From Bacillota bacterium (GTDB lineage: Bacteria; Bacillota; Clostridia; Oscillospirales; Ruminococcaceae), in assembly GCA_023460035.1 (NCBI GenBank), contig JAEWRN010000040.1, forward strand, positions 28,291-92,290: a stretch of 64,000 nt of DNA. Reading direction: 5' to 3'. Position numbers and translations under genes: made by a program. This document shows positions 1 to 8,470 of the stretch, piece by piece (positions within the stretch are counted from its first letter, which is position 1; each line of letters starts with the position of its first letter). Under the pieces are notes generated by a model that was not told where the DNA came from, did no database searches, and worked only from the letters and a program-made list of their open reading frames with translations.

Positions 1-1
1 C

Positions 2-430
2 TTTAACGTGCGCCCGGACCCCGTTGCCAAAGCGGACGCCGTGCAGGAAGAAGTCGAAATTCGCATGTATCGCATCATTTACGACGCCATCAACGACGTC
101 ACCGACGCGATGAAGGGCATGCTGGCACCGAAGATTCGCGAAGTCGAGCTGGGCCGCATTGAGGTGCGCAGCGTCTTTAAGATTTCGTCCTCCGGCACCA
201 TTGCAGGCTGCTATGTGCTGGACGGCAAGGTCACCCGCGGCAGCAAAATCCGCCTCGTGCGTGACGGCATCGTCATCACCGAAAACGAAATCGCCTCTCT
301 GCGCCGCTTTAAAGACGACGTGAAAGAGGTTGCCGCCGGCTACGAGTGCGGCATTGGCCTTGAAAAATACAACGACATCCATGAGGGCGATATCTTTGAA
401 GCCTTTATTATGGAAGAGTATCGCGACTGA
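2..430 (+). CDS. infB: Translation initiation factor IF-2, C-terminal part (5' end outside window)
   Basis: The open frame enters from the left edge and ends at TGA 428-430; about 142 residues are visible. They match the C-terminal domains of IF-2: the end of domain IV-1 followed by the beta-barrel that binds the fMet-tRNA acceptor end (the GRIEVRSVFKISSSGTIAGC segment, the KVTRGSKIRLVRDG segment and the closing KYNDIHEGDIFEAF segment). IF-2 is the GTPase that brings initiator tRNA to the 30S subunit; its GTPase domain lies outside the window. The gene is followed after 29 bp by rbfA, the usual nusA-infB-rbfA order, which supports the assignment. Confidence 0.96.
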   Translation, partial: FNVRPDPVAKADAVQEEVEIRMYRIIYDAINDVTDAMKGMLAPKIREVELGRIEVRSVFKISSSGTIAGCYVLDGKVTRGSKIRLVRDGIVITENEIASLRRFKDDVKEVAAGYECGIGLEKYNDIHEGDIFEAFIMEEYRD

Positions 431-459
431 TCCGCAAGCTGCGGAATAAGGAGAGAGAT

Positions 460-819
460 ATGGCGCAGTCCAATCATATGGGCCGTCTCGCAGAGGACAT
501 GAAGCGGGAGGTCATCGACATCATTGGCAAAATGAAAGACCCGCGTCTGGTCGGGCTGATCACAGTCACCCGGGTGGAGGTCACGTCCGACCTTGATATG
601 GCAAAAGTCTTTATCAGCGTGCTGGGCGGCGGCGACGACGCCCCGGCACAGGCGGTGGCGGCGCTAAACCACGCCGCTGGCCACGTGCGCAGTGAAATTG
701 CAAAGCGGATGCATATCCGCAAAAGCCCCGCGTTTCGGTTTATTGAGGACGACGGCGCGGCGTATGCCGCCCACATCAACAAGATCTTAGGAGATTTGCA
801 GGATGACGGAACACATTGA
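460..819 (+). CDS. rbfA: 30S ribosome-binding factor A
   Basis: The product is 119 residues, the normal length for RbfA. This small KH-fold protein binds the 5' region of 16S rRNA and assists late 30S maturation and cold adaptation. Family signals are the N-terminal EDMKREVIDIIGKMKDPRL segment, LITVTRVEVTSDLDMAKVFI in the middle, and the HIRKSPAFRFIEDD end. The ATG at 460 follows an AAGGAGAGAG ribosome site. The 3' end overlaps nrnA by 17 bp, so the two are probably translationally coupled. Its position directly after infB matches the conserved operon. Confidence 0.96.
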   Translation: MAQSNHMGRLAEDMKREVIDIIGKMKDPRLVGLITVTRVEVTSDLDMAKVFISVLGGGDDAPAQAVAALNHAAGHVRSEIAKRMHIRKSPAFRFIEDDGAAYAAHINKILGDLQDDGTH

Positions 820-1753
820 CCTTGAAACGGTAGCAAAACGGCTTTTGCAGCAGGATGATATTTTGCTTCTCTCGCACAAAAACCCGGATGGCGACACCCT
901 GGGCTCTGCGGGGGCGCTCGGCGCCGCGCTGCGCGCGCTGGGCAAACGGGTCGCGGTGTTTTGCAGTGACCCCATTTCAAGCCGCTACGATTACATGGGC
1001 ATTCAGCTGTACGACGAAAGCTGGCAGCCGAAGTACATTGTCGCGGTGGATGTGGCGGGCACGCAGCTGTTTGGCGATGCCGCCGCAAAGTACCAGCAGC
1101 ATATCGACATGTGCATCGACCACCACCCCAGCAACTCGGGGTATGCGGGGCTGACGCTGTTGCAGGCAGACGCCGCGGCGACCTGTGAAATCATTTATCT
1201 GCTGATCTGCCACATGGGGGTCGAGGTGACACCCACCATTGCCGACTGCCTGTACACCGGCATTTCAACCGACACCGGCTGCTTTAAATTTGCCAACACC
1301 ACCCCCCGCACCCACCGCATTGCGGCGGAGCTGATGGAGCTTGGCGCGCATTTTATCCAGCTGAACGAGCTGCTGTTTGAAAGCAAAAGCCAGCGCCGTC
1401 TCGCCATTGAGCAGGTTGCGCTCTCGCACCTTGAATATTATTTTGACAACCGCTGCGCGCTGATGTATGTCACCTGGGACGATGTGCTTTCCACCGGGGC
1501 AGACAGCAACGACCTTGAAGGTATCACCAGCATCCCCCGCATGATTGAAGGTGTGATGGTGGGGATCACCATGCGCCAGCTTGAGAGCGGCAGCTACAAG
1601 GTGAGCGTGCGCACGTCGGAGGGCATTGATGCCAGCAAGGTGTGCGAGGCGCTGGGCGGCGGCGGCCATGTGCGGGCTGCGGGCTGCGAATTTTTTGGCA
1701 ACCTTGAAAACGCAAAGGCTGCCGTGCTGGAAGAAGTGGCAAAGCAGATATGA
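803..1753 (+). CDS. nrnA: DHH/DHHA1-family bifunctional oligoribonuclease / pAp phosphatase NrnA
   Basis: This 316-residue protein has the full DHH-phosphoesterase layout. HKNPDGD is at about residues 25-31, an AVDVAGT segment near 81-87, the DHH triad at 106-108, GISTDTG further on, and the C-terminal DHHA1 motif GGGGHVRAAG that binds nucleotide. NrnA degrades nanoRNA of 2-5 nt and dephosphorylates 3'-phosphoadenosine 5'-phosphate; in Firmicutes it stands in for the Orn exonuclease. Its place between rbfA and truB is typical of clostridia. The ATG at 803 lies inside rbfA with a GGAG site upstream, and the stop overlaps the truB start. Confidence 0.93.
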   Translation: MTEHIDLETVAKRLLQQDDILLLSHKNPDGDTLGSAGALGAALRALGKRVAVFCSDPISSRYDYMGIQLYDESWQPKYIVAVDVAGTQLFGDAAAKYQQHIDMCIDHHPSNSGYAGLTLLQADAAATCEIIYLLICHMGVEVTPTIADCLYTGISTDTGCFKFANTTPRTHRIAAELMELGAHFIQLNELLFESKSQRRLAIEQVALSHLEYYFDNRCALMYVTWDDVLSTGADSNDLEGITSIPRMIEGVMVGITMRQLESGSYKVSVRTSEGIDASKVCEALGGGGHVRAAGCEFFGNLENAKAAVLEEVAKQI

Positions 1754-2622
1754 ACGGCATTCTGGTCGTGGACAAACCCATTGGCTGGACAAGCTTTGAC
1801 GTCATTGCAAAGCTGCGCGGTGCGCTGCACACCCGCAAAATAGGGCATTCCGGCACGCTGGACCCACTGGCAACCGGGGTACTGCCGCTGTTTGTGGGCA
1901 CCGCCGTCAAAGCGGTAGACCTGCCGCAGAACCACAAAAAAAGCTATGAGGCGACGCTGCGCTTTGGCGTGCACACCCCCACCGGGGACCTTGAAAGTGA
2001 ACCGGACGAGGTGCGCGAATGCACGCTGGAGCGCGCGGCGCTGGAGGCGGTGCTGCCGGGCTTTCTTGGCACGTCGATGCAGCTGCCGCCCATGTATTCG
2101 GCCGTCAAGGTAAACGGCCAGCCGCTGTATAAGGCGGCGCGCGCGGGGCGCGAAGTAGAGCGCCAGCCGCGGGAGATTGAAATTGACTCCATCACCTGCA
2201 CCGGCCCCGGCGCGCAGCCAAACGAGTGGCGGGTGGCGGTGAGTTGTTCTAAGGGCACTTATATCCGTGTGCTGGTAGAGGACATTGCGGCAAAGCTGGG
2301 CACCATTGCGGTGATGAGCGCGCTGCGGCGCACGGCAAGCGGCGATTTTACGCTTGCGATGGCGCACCCGCTGCAAACCATTTTGCAGGCGGCAGAGCAG
2401 GGCGAGGCCGAAGGGCTGCTGCTGGGGGTCGACGAGGTGTTTGGCGAGCTTACCCGGCTGGACGCAGACGATGTTTTGTATGAGCGCCTGTTTCACGGTG
2501 CGCCCACCCATCTGCGCCGGCCGGACGGGCTGTACCGGGTGTACCACGATGGGGCGTTTTTAGGCCTTGCCGAAGTGCAGGCCGGCAGTATCCGGGTCAA
2601 AAAGCTGTTTTGTGAGCGCTAG
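1750..2622 (+). CDS. truB: tRNA pseudouridine-55 synthase TruB
   Basis: The product is 290 residues. The catalytic loop reads GHSGTLDPLATGVL, with Asp38 as the likely nucleophile that attacks U55 in the T-loop of tRNA. The N-terminal DKPIGWTSFDV, the PPMYSAVKVNGQPLY segment and KGTYIRVLVEDI are standard TruB blocks. The C-terminal region is short and PUA-like. The start codon overlaps the nrnA stop by four bases (ATGA), which implies coupled translation. ribF follows directly. Confidence 0.96.
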   Translation: MNGILVVDKPIGWTSFDVIAKLRGALHTRKIGHSGTLDPLATGVLPLFVGTAVKAVDLPQNHKKSYEATLRFGVHTPTGDLESEPDEVRECTLERAALEAVLPGFLGTSMQLPPMYSAVKVNGQPLYKAARAGREVERQPREIEIDSITCTGPGAQPNEWRVAVSCSKGTYIRVLVEDIAAKLGTIAVMSALRRTASGDFTLAMAHPLQTILQAAEQGEAEGLLLGVDEVFGELTRLDADDVLYERLFHGAPTHLRRPDGLYRVYHDGAFLGLAEVQAGSIRVKKLFCER

Positions 2623-2673
2623 GTGCGGGTGCAGGGCGGCAAAACCACAGAAAAAGAGGTAAAGGGCTTTACC

Positions 2674-3591
2674 ATGCAGGAATTGATCGAAAGACCAAAG
2701 CAAAAACTTGCGGTGGCGCTGGGGTACTTTGACGGCGTGCACCTTGGCCACCGCCGGGTGCTGTGTGCCGCCATTGACGAGGCAAAACGCCGCGGGCTGC
2801 AAAGCGGGGTGTTCACCTTTTTGCTGAGCGAACGCCACCAGATCAAGGGCAAAGCACTGCTTTCGCCCGACGAGCGCCGCCGCCGCATTGCGGCGCTGGG
2901 GATGGACTGGTATTACTGCCCCTGTTACGAGGATTTTTACCGGTTTTCGCCCGAAGAATATGTGCAGCATGTGCTGATTGACACCATGAATGCCACCGCG
3001 GTGTTTTGCGGCGATAATTTTACGTTTGGCAGCGGCAGGCAGGGCGATGTGCCAATGCTTACCCGGCTGTGCCGGCAGCACGGCATTTCAGTGACCGTGG
3101 TGCCAATGGCGTGGCAGGGGGGCGAGCTGGTTTCGTCCACCCGCATCCGTGATTTGCTGCTTGCGGGCCATATGCAGCAGGTCAACGAGCTGCTGGGCGC
3201 GCCGTATGCCATTGAGGCAGAGGTGGTGCACGGCAAGCATTTGGGCTCGCGGCTGGGCTTCCCCACCATCAACCAAAAGTACCAGCCCGGTATGTTGCTG
3301 CCCGGCAGCGGCATTTACCTTGGGCGGGCGCGGGTAGAGGGCAAATGGTACCCGGCGGCGACCGGGCTTGGCCCGCAGCCCACGGTGGGCGGCACCGACA
3401 TCACCTGCGAAAGCTTTCTTGTGGGGTACGACGGCGATTTGTACGGCAAAGTGGTGCGGCTTGAATTTTTGCAGTACTTTGCCCCCATTTTGAAGTTTGA
3501 CACACTGGACGAGCTAAAACAGTATATCGCCGATGCCGCTGTTGCGGCCGAGCGGTATTTTAACGAAAACCCGCCGCCCGCAGGAAAATAA
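2674..3591 (+). CDS. ribF: Bifunctional riboflavin kinase / FAD synthetase
   Basis: The two-domain enzyme converts riboflavin to FMN and then FAD. Residues 1 to about 180 form the FAD synthetase: GYFDGVHLGH carries the HxGH nucleotidyl-transfer motif and SSTRIRDLL closes the domain. The C-terminal part is riboflavin kinase, with GKHLGSRLGFPTIN and the PTVGG-CESFL segments. The frame is open back to a GTG at 2623 touching the truB stop, but the ATG at 2674 is preferred because the family begins with a short lead into LAVALGYFDG and a GAGGT lies upstream. That gives 305 residues, normal for RibF. It is the last gene of the infB-ribF run before the glycosyltransferase gene. Confidence 0.93.
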   Translation: MQELIERPKQKLAVALGYFDGVHLGHRRVLCAAIDEAKRRGLQSGVFTFLLSERHQIKGKALLSPDERRRRIAALGMDWYYCPCYEDFYRFSPEEYVQHVLIDTMNATAVFCGDNFTFGSGRQGDVPMLTRLCRQHGISVTVVPMAWQGGELVSSTRIRDLLLAGHMQQVNELLGAPYAIEAEVVHGKHLGSRLGFPTINQKYQPGMLLPGSGIYLGRARVEGKWYPAATGLGPQPTVGGTDITCESFLVGYDGDLYGKVVRLEFLQYFAPILKFDTLDELKQYIADAAVAAERYFNENPPPAGK

Positions 3592-3688
3592 TATGTAAAT
3601 AGCGCGTATTTGGGTTGTAAAGCGTGAAGCGAAGTTAGCCGATGCCTTTATGGGATTGTAGAACGAAAAGAAAGCTGTGGTTTGCAAT

Positions 3689-4948
3689 ATGGTAAACGCC
3701 GAATTTTTATATGACAAAGATTATTTTAACAGTTATTTTGGCGCCTCGCATGTTGTAGACAAACAGTTGTCCTATCAAAGAATAGAAAATGGATATATTT
3801 TGCCCCACCAGCCAATGGGCTCACAAAATGCCGGTGGTGTTTTGACCCAAAACAAAGAATATATTGAAGAAACAGCCCTGCATACCAAAAGTGGTGCTGC
3901 TTACACATTTGAGCAAAAGCAGGTAACCAAGAAAAAAGAAACTGTTGTTTATATTGGAATGTTCGTGGGTATTTGGGGCCATTGTATCACGGATAATATT
4001 CGCAGAATCTGGTTTTTGAAAACAGAAGAATACCAGAATGTTTTTGCGGGCTGCAAACTAGTCTATGTTCCTTTTCAGGGGTTCGAATTTAGTGAAAGCT
4101 TTTCTCAATTACTTGCAATGTTGGGCTTGGATTGCAAAGATTTGGTACCAATCACCGAGATCACACAGTATGCGGAAATCATTATTCCTGATGAGTGCTT
4201 TTTTTCACCAGAAGGCAGTACCCGCTATTTTACAAAAGAGTACAGAGAACTGATAGACACGGTGCGTACTTATGCTGCCGCGCATGCAACGCCTACGGGG
4301 TATGACAAGGTGTATTTTACCTATTCGTCGTACACAAAAGGCAAACAAGTGGGTGAAGAAAAGCTGGAACGCTTTTTTCAGCAGCAAGGGTATCATATTA
4401 TCGCGCCTGAAAAACTTTCTTTGTCGCAACAGCTTAATATGCTGTATCAATGCACTCATTTTGCCTCTACGGTAGGTTCTTGTTCACATAATATTATATT
4501 TTTGCAGCCCCAAACAACTGTTACATTGATTCCCCGGGCCAACTATCTTACCGGGTATCAGGTGGCATTGGATGAGGTGCAGGCGCTGGATATTACTTAT
4601 GTAGACGCAAGCCTTTCTGTTTTTGTCAACCAAAAATACCCATGGGTCGGGCCATTCTTTTACTATGTAAGCGACCAATTAGTACGGTATTTTGGGAAAA
4701 CCCCGGTGCATGACAAAAGGTATTGGAAAGATAATTTTAGCGATTTTGATCAATATGTTACCTTTGGCCTTCACCAGCATGACCCGGCAGACTGCGTGCC
4801 ACCGGCTTTTTATAGCAAGCTTGCAGTGGCATATTTGCAGCAGTATCTCAATACTTCATGGTTGAGCAAATTTGTAAGAAGATGGCCGATGGCAAATACG
4901 TTTTCTTATTGCATCTGGTCAGACCGGGTACAGAAGAGCAAAGAGTAA
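3689..4948 (+). CDS. Glycosyltransferase family 61 protein (DUF563-like)
   Basis: The product is about 419 residues. The C-terminal half resembles GT61/DUF563 proteins: a VYFTYSSYTKG segment, KLERFFQQQGYHII, a QQLNMLYQCTHFAST segment and VGSCSHNIIFLQP, where the conserved GS-x-x-H-N part of the donor-binding region is visible. Such enzymes add sugars to capsular or other surface polysaccharides; the acceptor here is unknown. No signal peptide or membrane segment is seen. The gene is clearly richer in A+T than its neighbours and sits alone between ribF and rpsO, which suggests insertion into a conserved housekeeping block. ATG 3689 is chosen; GTG 3677 in the same frame is possible, and neither has a strong ribosome site. 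Confidence 0.72.
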   Translation: MVNAEFLYDKDYFNSYFGASHVVDKQLSYQRIENGYILPHQPMGSQNAGGVLTQNKEYIEETALHTKSGAAYTFEQKQVTKKKETVVYIGMFVGIWGHCITDNIRRIWFLKTEEYQNVFAGCKLVYVPFQGFEFSESFSQLLAMLGLDCKDLVPITEITQYAEIIIPDECFFSPEGSTRYFTKEYRELIDTVRTYAAAHATPTGYDKVYFTYSSYTKGKQVGEEKLERFFQQQGYHIIAPEKLSLSQQLNMLYQCTHFASTVGSCSHNIIFLQPQTTVTLIPRANYLTGYQVALDEVQALDITYVDASLSVFVNQKYPWVGPFFYYVSDQLVRYFGKTPVHDKRYWKDNFSDFDQYVTFGLHQHDPADCVPPAFYSKLAVAYLQQYLNTSWLSKFVRRWPMANTFSYCIWSDRVQKSKE

Positions 4949-4982
4949 AAGAGCGCCTAATTACTGGGTTACAGAATAAAAC

Positions 4983-5011
4983 TTTACATAGCGACAGCTT
5001 TATGCTATAAT
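4983..5011 (+). promoter_or_regulatory. Sigma-A promoter of rpsO
   Basis: TTTACA at 4983-4988 and TATAAT at 5006-5011 are separated by 17 bp. The start point would be near 5018, leaving a leader of about 108 nt before rpsO. Confidence 0.8.
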
Positions 5012-5017
5012 TATCCA

Positions 5018-5125
5018 CACTGGTGTGGTATGGGTTTTGCCCGGCCATCCATTACCCGGGCTCAGAGAAAGGTTCTCCGACCTTCGCTTGGCTCGCGGCA
5101 TATACTATTTTATAAGGAGAGCATC
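5018..5125 (+). promoter_or_regulatory. rpsO mRNA leader, probable S15 autoregulatory region
   Basis: The leader contains a perfect GCCCGG / CCGGGC hairpin (5039-5044 with 5056-5061) and a further GC-rich stretch before the AAGGAGAG ribosome site. S15 is known to repress its own mRNA through such leaders in several bacteria; that this one does so is inferred from position and structure only. Confidence 0.4.
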
Positions 5126-5383
5126 ATGAGAGAAAAATCAGAAATCATCGCAGAGTATCGCGTCAGCGAGACAGACACCGGGTCGCCGGAGGTACAGGTC
5201 GCACTGCTGACCGAGCGCATCAACCACCTGACCGAGCACGCAAAGGTCAACAAAAACGACCACCACAGCAAGCGTGGCCTGCTGAAAATGGTTGGCCGCC
5301 GCCGCAACTTGCTTGCATATCTGCAAAAGAAAGACGTTGAACGCTATCGCGCACTGATCGCAAGATTGGGCCTGCGTAAATAA
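5126..5383 (+). CDS. rpsO: 30S ribosomal protein S15
   Basis: The protein is 85 residues, slightly shorter than the usual 88-89. It contains the S15 core: EYRVSETDTGSPEVQVALLT, the INHLTEHAKVNKNDHHSKRG segment that contacts 16S rRNA and protein S8, and GLLKMVGRRRNLLAYL. The frame extends upstream to 5030, but the ATG at 5126 is right because it matches the family start and follows a TAAGGAGAG ribosome site. S15 is a primary 16S binding protein of the central domain. The gene has its own promoter and leader and is followed by pnp, a very conserved pairing. Confidence 0.97.
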   Translation: MREKSEIIAEYRVSETDTGSPEVQVALLTERINHLTEHAKVNKNDHHSKRGLLKMVGRRRNLLAYLQKKDVERYRALIARLGLRK

Positions 5384-5385
5384 GA

Positions 5386-5427
5386 AATCAGAAAGGGCAG
5401 CCGGTTACCGGCTGTCCTTTCCCTGAT
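5386..5427 (+). terminator. rpsO-pnp intercistronic hairpin
   Basis: AATCAG plus AAAGGGCAGCCGG (5386-5404) pairs with CCGGCTGTCCTTT and CTGATT (5408-5427), with small bulges. No real T-tract follows, so this may be a leaky terminator or an RNase-processing hairpin like the one between rpsO and pnp in Escherichia coli. Which of the two it is cannot be told from sequence. Confidence 0.6.
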
Positions 5428-5550
5428 TATAGAGGCATTCGGCATTTAGCGGTAAACTGGGCGCTTTAGTTTGTATAAAACGCCGAGCTTATTGCTAAAA
5501 CCGGTTGCCCAAATTCGACCCGAAATTCACAAAAGCAGGAGGCAACCCCC

Positions 5551-7701
5551 ATGGTAGAAGAATTTACTTCGCGTCTCGAAACCTTCCCGCAACACCGCGT
5601 GTTCGAGACCACGCTTGCCGGGCGCCCGTTTGTGGTGGAGACCGGTAAAATGTGCAGCTTGTCGAACGGCAGCTGCATGGTACGGTACGGCGAAACTGTT
5701 GTGCTGTGCAACGTGACAATGAGCGAAAAGCCGCGTGAAGGCATCGACTTTTTCCCGCTCAGCGTCGATTTTGAAGAGAAGCTGTACTCGGTTGGCCGTA
5801 TCCCCGGCAGCTTTATGCGGCGCGAAGGCCGCCCCGGTGAAAAGGCCATTCTGACCAGCCGCGTCGTCGACCGCCCCATTCGCCCGTTGTTCCCCAAAAC
5901 AATGCGCAACGATGTGGCGGTGGTCATGACGGTCATGAGCGTCGACCAGGACTGCAGCCCCGAAATTGCCGGCATGATCGGCACGTCGATTGCGCTGTCT
6001 ATCTCCGACATCCCGTGGAACGGCCCCATCGCAGGCGTGTTTATGGGCCTTGTGGACGGGCAGCTGGTCATCAACCCCACCGAAGCACAGCGCAAGGTCA
6101 GTGATCTGGCACTGACGGTGGCGGCGACAGAGCAAAAAATCGTCATGATTGAGGCGGGTGCGAACGAAGTGGACGAGGGCACGATGCTCGAGGCCATCAA
6201 AACCGCGCATGTCGAAATCAAACATATGATCGAATTCATCAACAACATGGCGGACGAGATTGGCAAGCCCAAACGGGATTTTGAAATTGCCGACCTTGAC
6301 TTTGACCTGTTGATGCGGGTGCGCAACGGCTACCTGGACGACTTTAAGGCCGCCATGGACACCGACGACAAAAACGTGCGCGATGCCCGCCTTGCCCCCA
6401 TTCGCGAGCGCATTGCGACCGAGTTTGAGGACGAAGCAGATGCCGCCGAGGTGGACCTGCTGATGTACAAAATGCAGAAATACGTCGTGCGCCGCTGGCT
6501 GCTGGACGACGGCAAGCGCGTGGACGGCCGCGGCATCAACGAAATTCGCCCGCTGGCCGCCGAAGTGGGCGTTCTGCCCCGCGTGCACGGCAGCGGCATG
6601 TTTACCCGCGGGCAGACCCAGGTACTCACCGTGGCGACGCTGTCAAACGGGCGCGATGCGCAGATTATGGACGACATCAGCACCGAGGACGAAAAGCGCT
6701 ATATCCACCACTACAATTTCCCGCCGTATTCGGTGGGTGAGGCGCGTGCGCCCCGCAGCCCCGGCCGCCGCGAGGTAGGCCACGGCGCGCTTGCCGAGCG
6801 CGCATTGATCCCCGTACTGCCTAGCGAGACCGAGTTCCCGTACACCATTCGCCTGGTGTCCGAGGTGCTGTCCTCCAACGGGTCTACCAGCCAGGCGTCA
6901 ATCTGCGGCTCTACGCTGGCGCTGATGGATGCCGGTGTGCCCATCAAAGCACCGGTGGCAGGTATCTCCTGCGGGTTAATCACCGAGGGTGACCGCTGGA
7001 TGACGATGCTGGACATTCAGGGCGTCGAGGATTTCCACGGCGACATGGACTTTAAGGTGGGCGGCACCAAGCGCGGCATCACCGCCATTCAAATGGACAT
7101 CAAAATTGACGGCCTGACCTACGACATCATTGAAGAGGCGTTTGAAAAATGCCGCAAGGCGCGCCTGTTTATTTTGGACGAGATCATGCTGAAAGCCATT
7201 GCAGAGCCGCGCGAGCAGCTTTCGCAGTACGCCCCGAAGATGGTCAGCTTTATGATCGATGTCGAAAAAATCCGCGACGTCATCGGCAAGGGCGGCAAGG
7301 TCATTCAGGACATCTGCGCCAAGTGCAACTGCAAAATTGACGTGGAAGAGGACGGCCGCGTTTCCATCACGGCAGTCGACCGCGACGATTTGAACCGCGC
7401 GGTCAGCATTGTGCGCATGATTGTGGAGGACCCCGAGGTCGGCGCCATTTACAAGGGCCGCGTGACCCGGCTGATGAACTTTGGCGCGTTTGTTGAAATT
7501 GCGCCGGGCAAAGAGGGCCTTGTGCACATCTCGAAGCTGGACAGCAAGCGGGTCGAGCGGGTAGAGGATGTGGTCGCCGTGGGCGACGAGCTGATTGTCA
7601 AGGTCGTCGAAATCGACCAGCAGGGCCGCATTAACCTTTCGCGCAAGGACGCGCTGGCCGATATGGCAAAGCGCCAGGCCGAGCGTGAGGCTGCCGAATA
7701 A
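5551..7701 (+). CDS. pnp: Polyribonucleotide nucleotidyltransferase (PNPase)
   Basis: The 716-residue protein has the complete PNPase order: a first RNase PH core (EGIDFFPLSVDFEEK, RPIRPLFPK), an all-alpha linker, a second catalytic RNase PH core (PPYSVGEARAPRSPGRREVGHG, then the acidic DFHGDMDFKVGGTKRGITA segment), a KH domain with VIGKGGKVIQDI, and an S1 domain (GAIYKGRVTRLMNFGAFVEI and KEGLVHISKL). It carries out phosphorolytic 3'-5' RNA decay as a trimer and can also add tails. An AGCAGGAGG ribosome site precedes ATG 5551. It forms the classical rpsO-pnp pair. Confidence 0.97.
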   Translation: MVEEFTSRLETFPQHRVFETTLAGRPFVVETGKMCSLSNGSCMVRYGETVVLCNVTMSEKPREGIDFFPLSVDFEEKLYSVGRIPGSFMRREGRPGEKAILTSRVVDRPIRPLFPKTMRNDVAVVMTVMSVDQDCSPEIAGMIGTSIALSISDIPWNGPIAGVFMGLVDGQLVINPTEAQRKVSDLALTVAATEQKIVMIEAGANEVDEGTMLEAIKTAHVEIKHMIEFINNMADEIGKPKRDFEIADLDFDLLMRVRNGYLDDFKAAMDTDDKNVRDARLAPIRERIATEFEDEADAAEVDLLMYKMQKYVVRRWLLDDGKRVDGRGINEIRPLAAEVGVLPRVHGSGMFTRGQTQVLTVATLSNGRDAQIMDDISTEDEKRYIHHYNFPPYSVGEARAPRSPGRREVGHGALAERALIPVLPSETEFPYTIRLVSEVLSSNGSTSQASICGSTLALMDAGVPIKAPVAGISCGLITEGDRWMTMLDIQGVEDFHGDMDFKVGGTKRGITAIQMDIKIDGLTYDIIEEAFEKCRKARLFILDEIMLKAIAEPREQLSQYAPKMVSFMIDVEKIRDVIGKGGKVIQDICAKCNCKIDVEEDGRVSITAVDRDDLNRAVSIVRMIVEDPEVGAIYKGRVTRLMNFGAFVEIAPGKEGLVHISKLDSKRVERVEDVVAVGDELIVKVVEIDQQGRINLSRKDALADMAKRQAEREAAE

Positions 7702-7725
7702 GAGAAATTTCTGTAAAATTGCTGC

Positions 7726-7757
7726 AAAGGCGGCGGGCCACCGGCCCGCCGCCTTTT
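7726..7757 (+). terminator. Intrinsic terminator of pnp
   Basis: A 14-bp perfect GC-rich stem (7726-7739 with 7743-7756, loop ACC) ends in TTTTT. Confidence 0.9.
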
Positions 7758-7835
7758 TGCGTCAAAGCGCGCCGCAGCGCCGCCGGCGCGCTTTTGGCAA
7801 GCGGTGTATGCGTTGTGTGCACAAAGCGGGGGGGA

Positions 7836-7863
7836 TTGCCTTTTTAACCCATTCTGCTATAAT
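7836..7863 (+). promoter_or_regulatory. Promoter of the desulfoferrodoxin gene
   Basis: TTGCCT at 7836-7841 and TATAAT at 7858-7863 are 16 bp apart, 49 bp before the start codon. Confidence 0.7.
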
Positions 7864-7911
7864 AAGAAACAGGTTCTACCACAAATTTAATCTGAATGGG
7901 AGGTTTTTAAA

Positions 7912-8292
7912 ATGGCTGCTAAATTTTATCGCTGCAATCATTGTGGCAATCTCGTGGGGATGATTCACGCGTCCGGCGCGCCGATTATCTGCTGCGGTGA
8001 CCCGATGGAGGCCCTGGAGCCCAACACCACCGAGGCTGCGGGCGAAAAGCACCTGCCGGTCATTCATGTGATGGGCGACCACGTCACCGTTGAGGTTGGC
8101 GCAGTGGCACACCCCATGCTGCCCGAGCACTACATTCAGTGGATTTACCTTGAGACCAACAAGGGTGGCCAGCGGCACGAGCTGGCCCCGGGCGGCGAGC
8201 CCAAGACCGTGTTTGCCCTGGCAGAAGGCGAAAAGGCGGTCGCGGCATATGCATACTGCAACCTGCATGGCCTGTGGAAAACCGACGTCTGA
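7912..8292 (+). CDS. dfx: Desulfoferrodoxin (2Fe superoxide reductase)
   Basis: The 126-residue protein has both iron sites. The N-terminal desulforedoxin-like domain supplies Cys8, Cys11, Cys27 and Cys28 for the Fe(Cys)4 centre. The C-terminal superoxide reductase domain has the Glu45-Lys46-His47 signature (EKHLPV), His67 and His73 (HPMLPEHY) and Cys116/His119 (CNLHG) for the Fe(His)4Cys active site. It reduces superoxide to peroxide with electrons from rubredoxin, a strict-anaerobe strategy in the cytoplasm. It is monocistronic, between its own promoter and a perfect terminator palindrome. Confidence 0.95.
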   Translation: MAAKFYRCNHCGNLVGMIHASGAPIICCGDPMEALEPNTTEAAGEKHLPVIHVMGDHVTVEVGAVAHPMLPEHYIQWIYLETNKGGQRHELAPGGEPKTVFALAEGEKAVAAYAYCNLHGLWKTDV

Positions 8293-8300
8293 TTTGTAAT

Positions 8301-8346
8301 TTTAAAACAATGGCCCGCACCAGCTGGTGCGGGCCATTGTTTTAAA
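8301..8346. terminator. Bidirectional terminator, 46-bp perfect palindrome
   Basis: The arms 8301-8323 and 8324-8346 are exact complements, GC-rich at the centre and flanked by A and T runs on both sides. It terminates the desulfoferrodoxin transcript on the plus strand; the symmetry would also stop minus-strand transcription. Confidence 0.9.
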
Positions 8347-8376
8347 AAAAGGGCAGCCCGGCACCGGGCACATGCT

Positions 8377-8405
8377 TTGATTTCCCAAAGCGAATATGAT
8401 ATAAT
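8377..8405 (+). promoter_or_regulatory. Promoter of proBA
   Basis: TTGATT at 8377-8382 and a perfect TATAAT at 8400-8405 have 17-bp spacing. Confidence 0.8.
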
Positions 8406-8470
8406 GAAACCCTATTCAGGCATTTTTCAGAAAATGACAGGCCGTGCGCGGCACGGCATGGGGGAACGGT

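Noticed and set aside
474..1088. Long minus-strand frames opposite rbfA, nrnA, truB and similar genes
   Set aside because: These are shadow frames created by GC-biased third positions; they lack ribosome sites and domain content.
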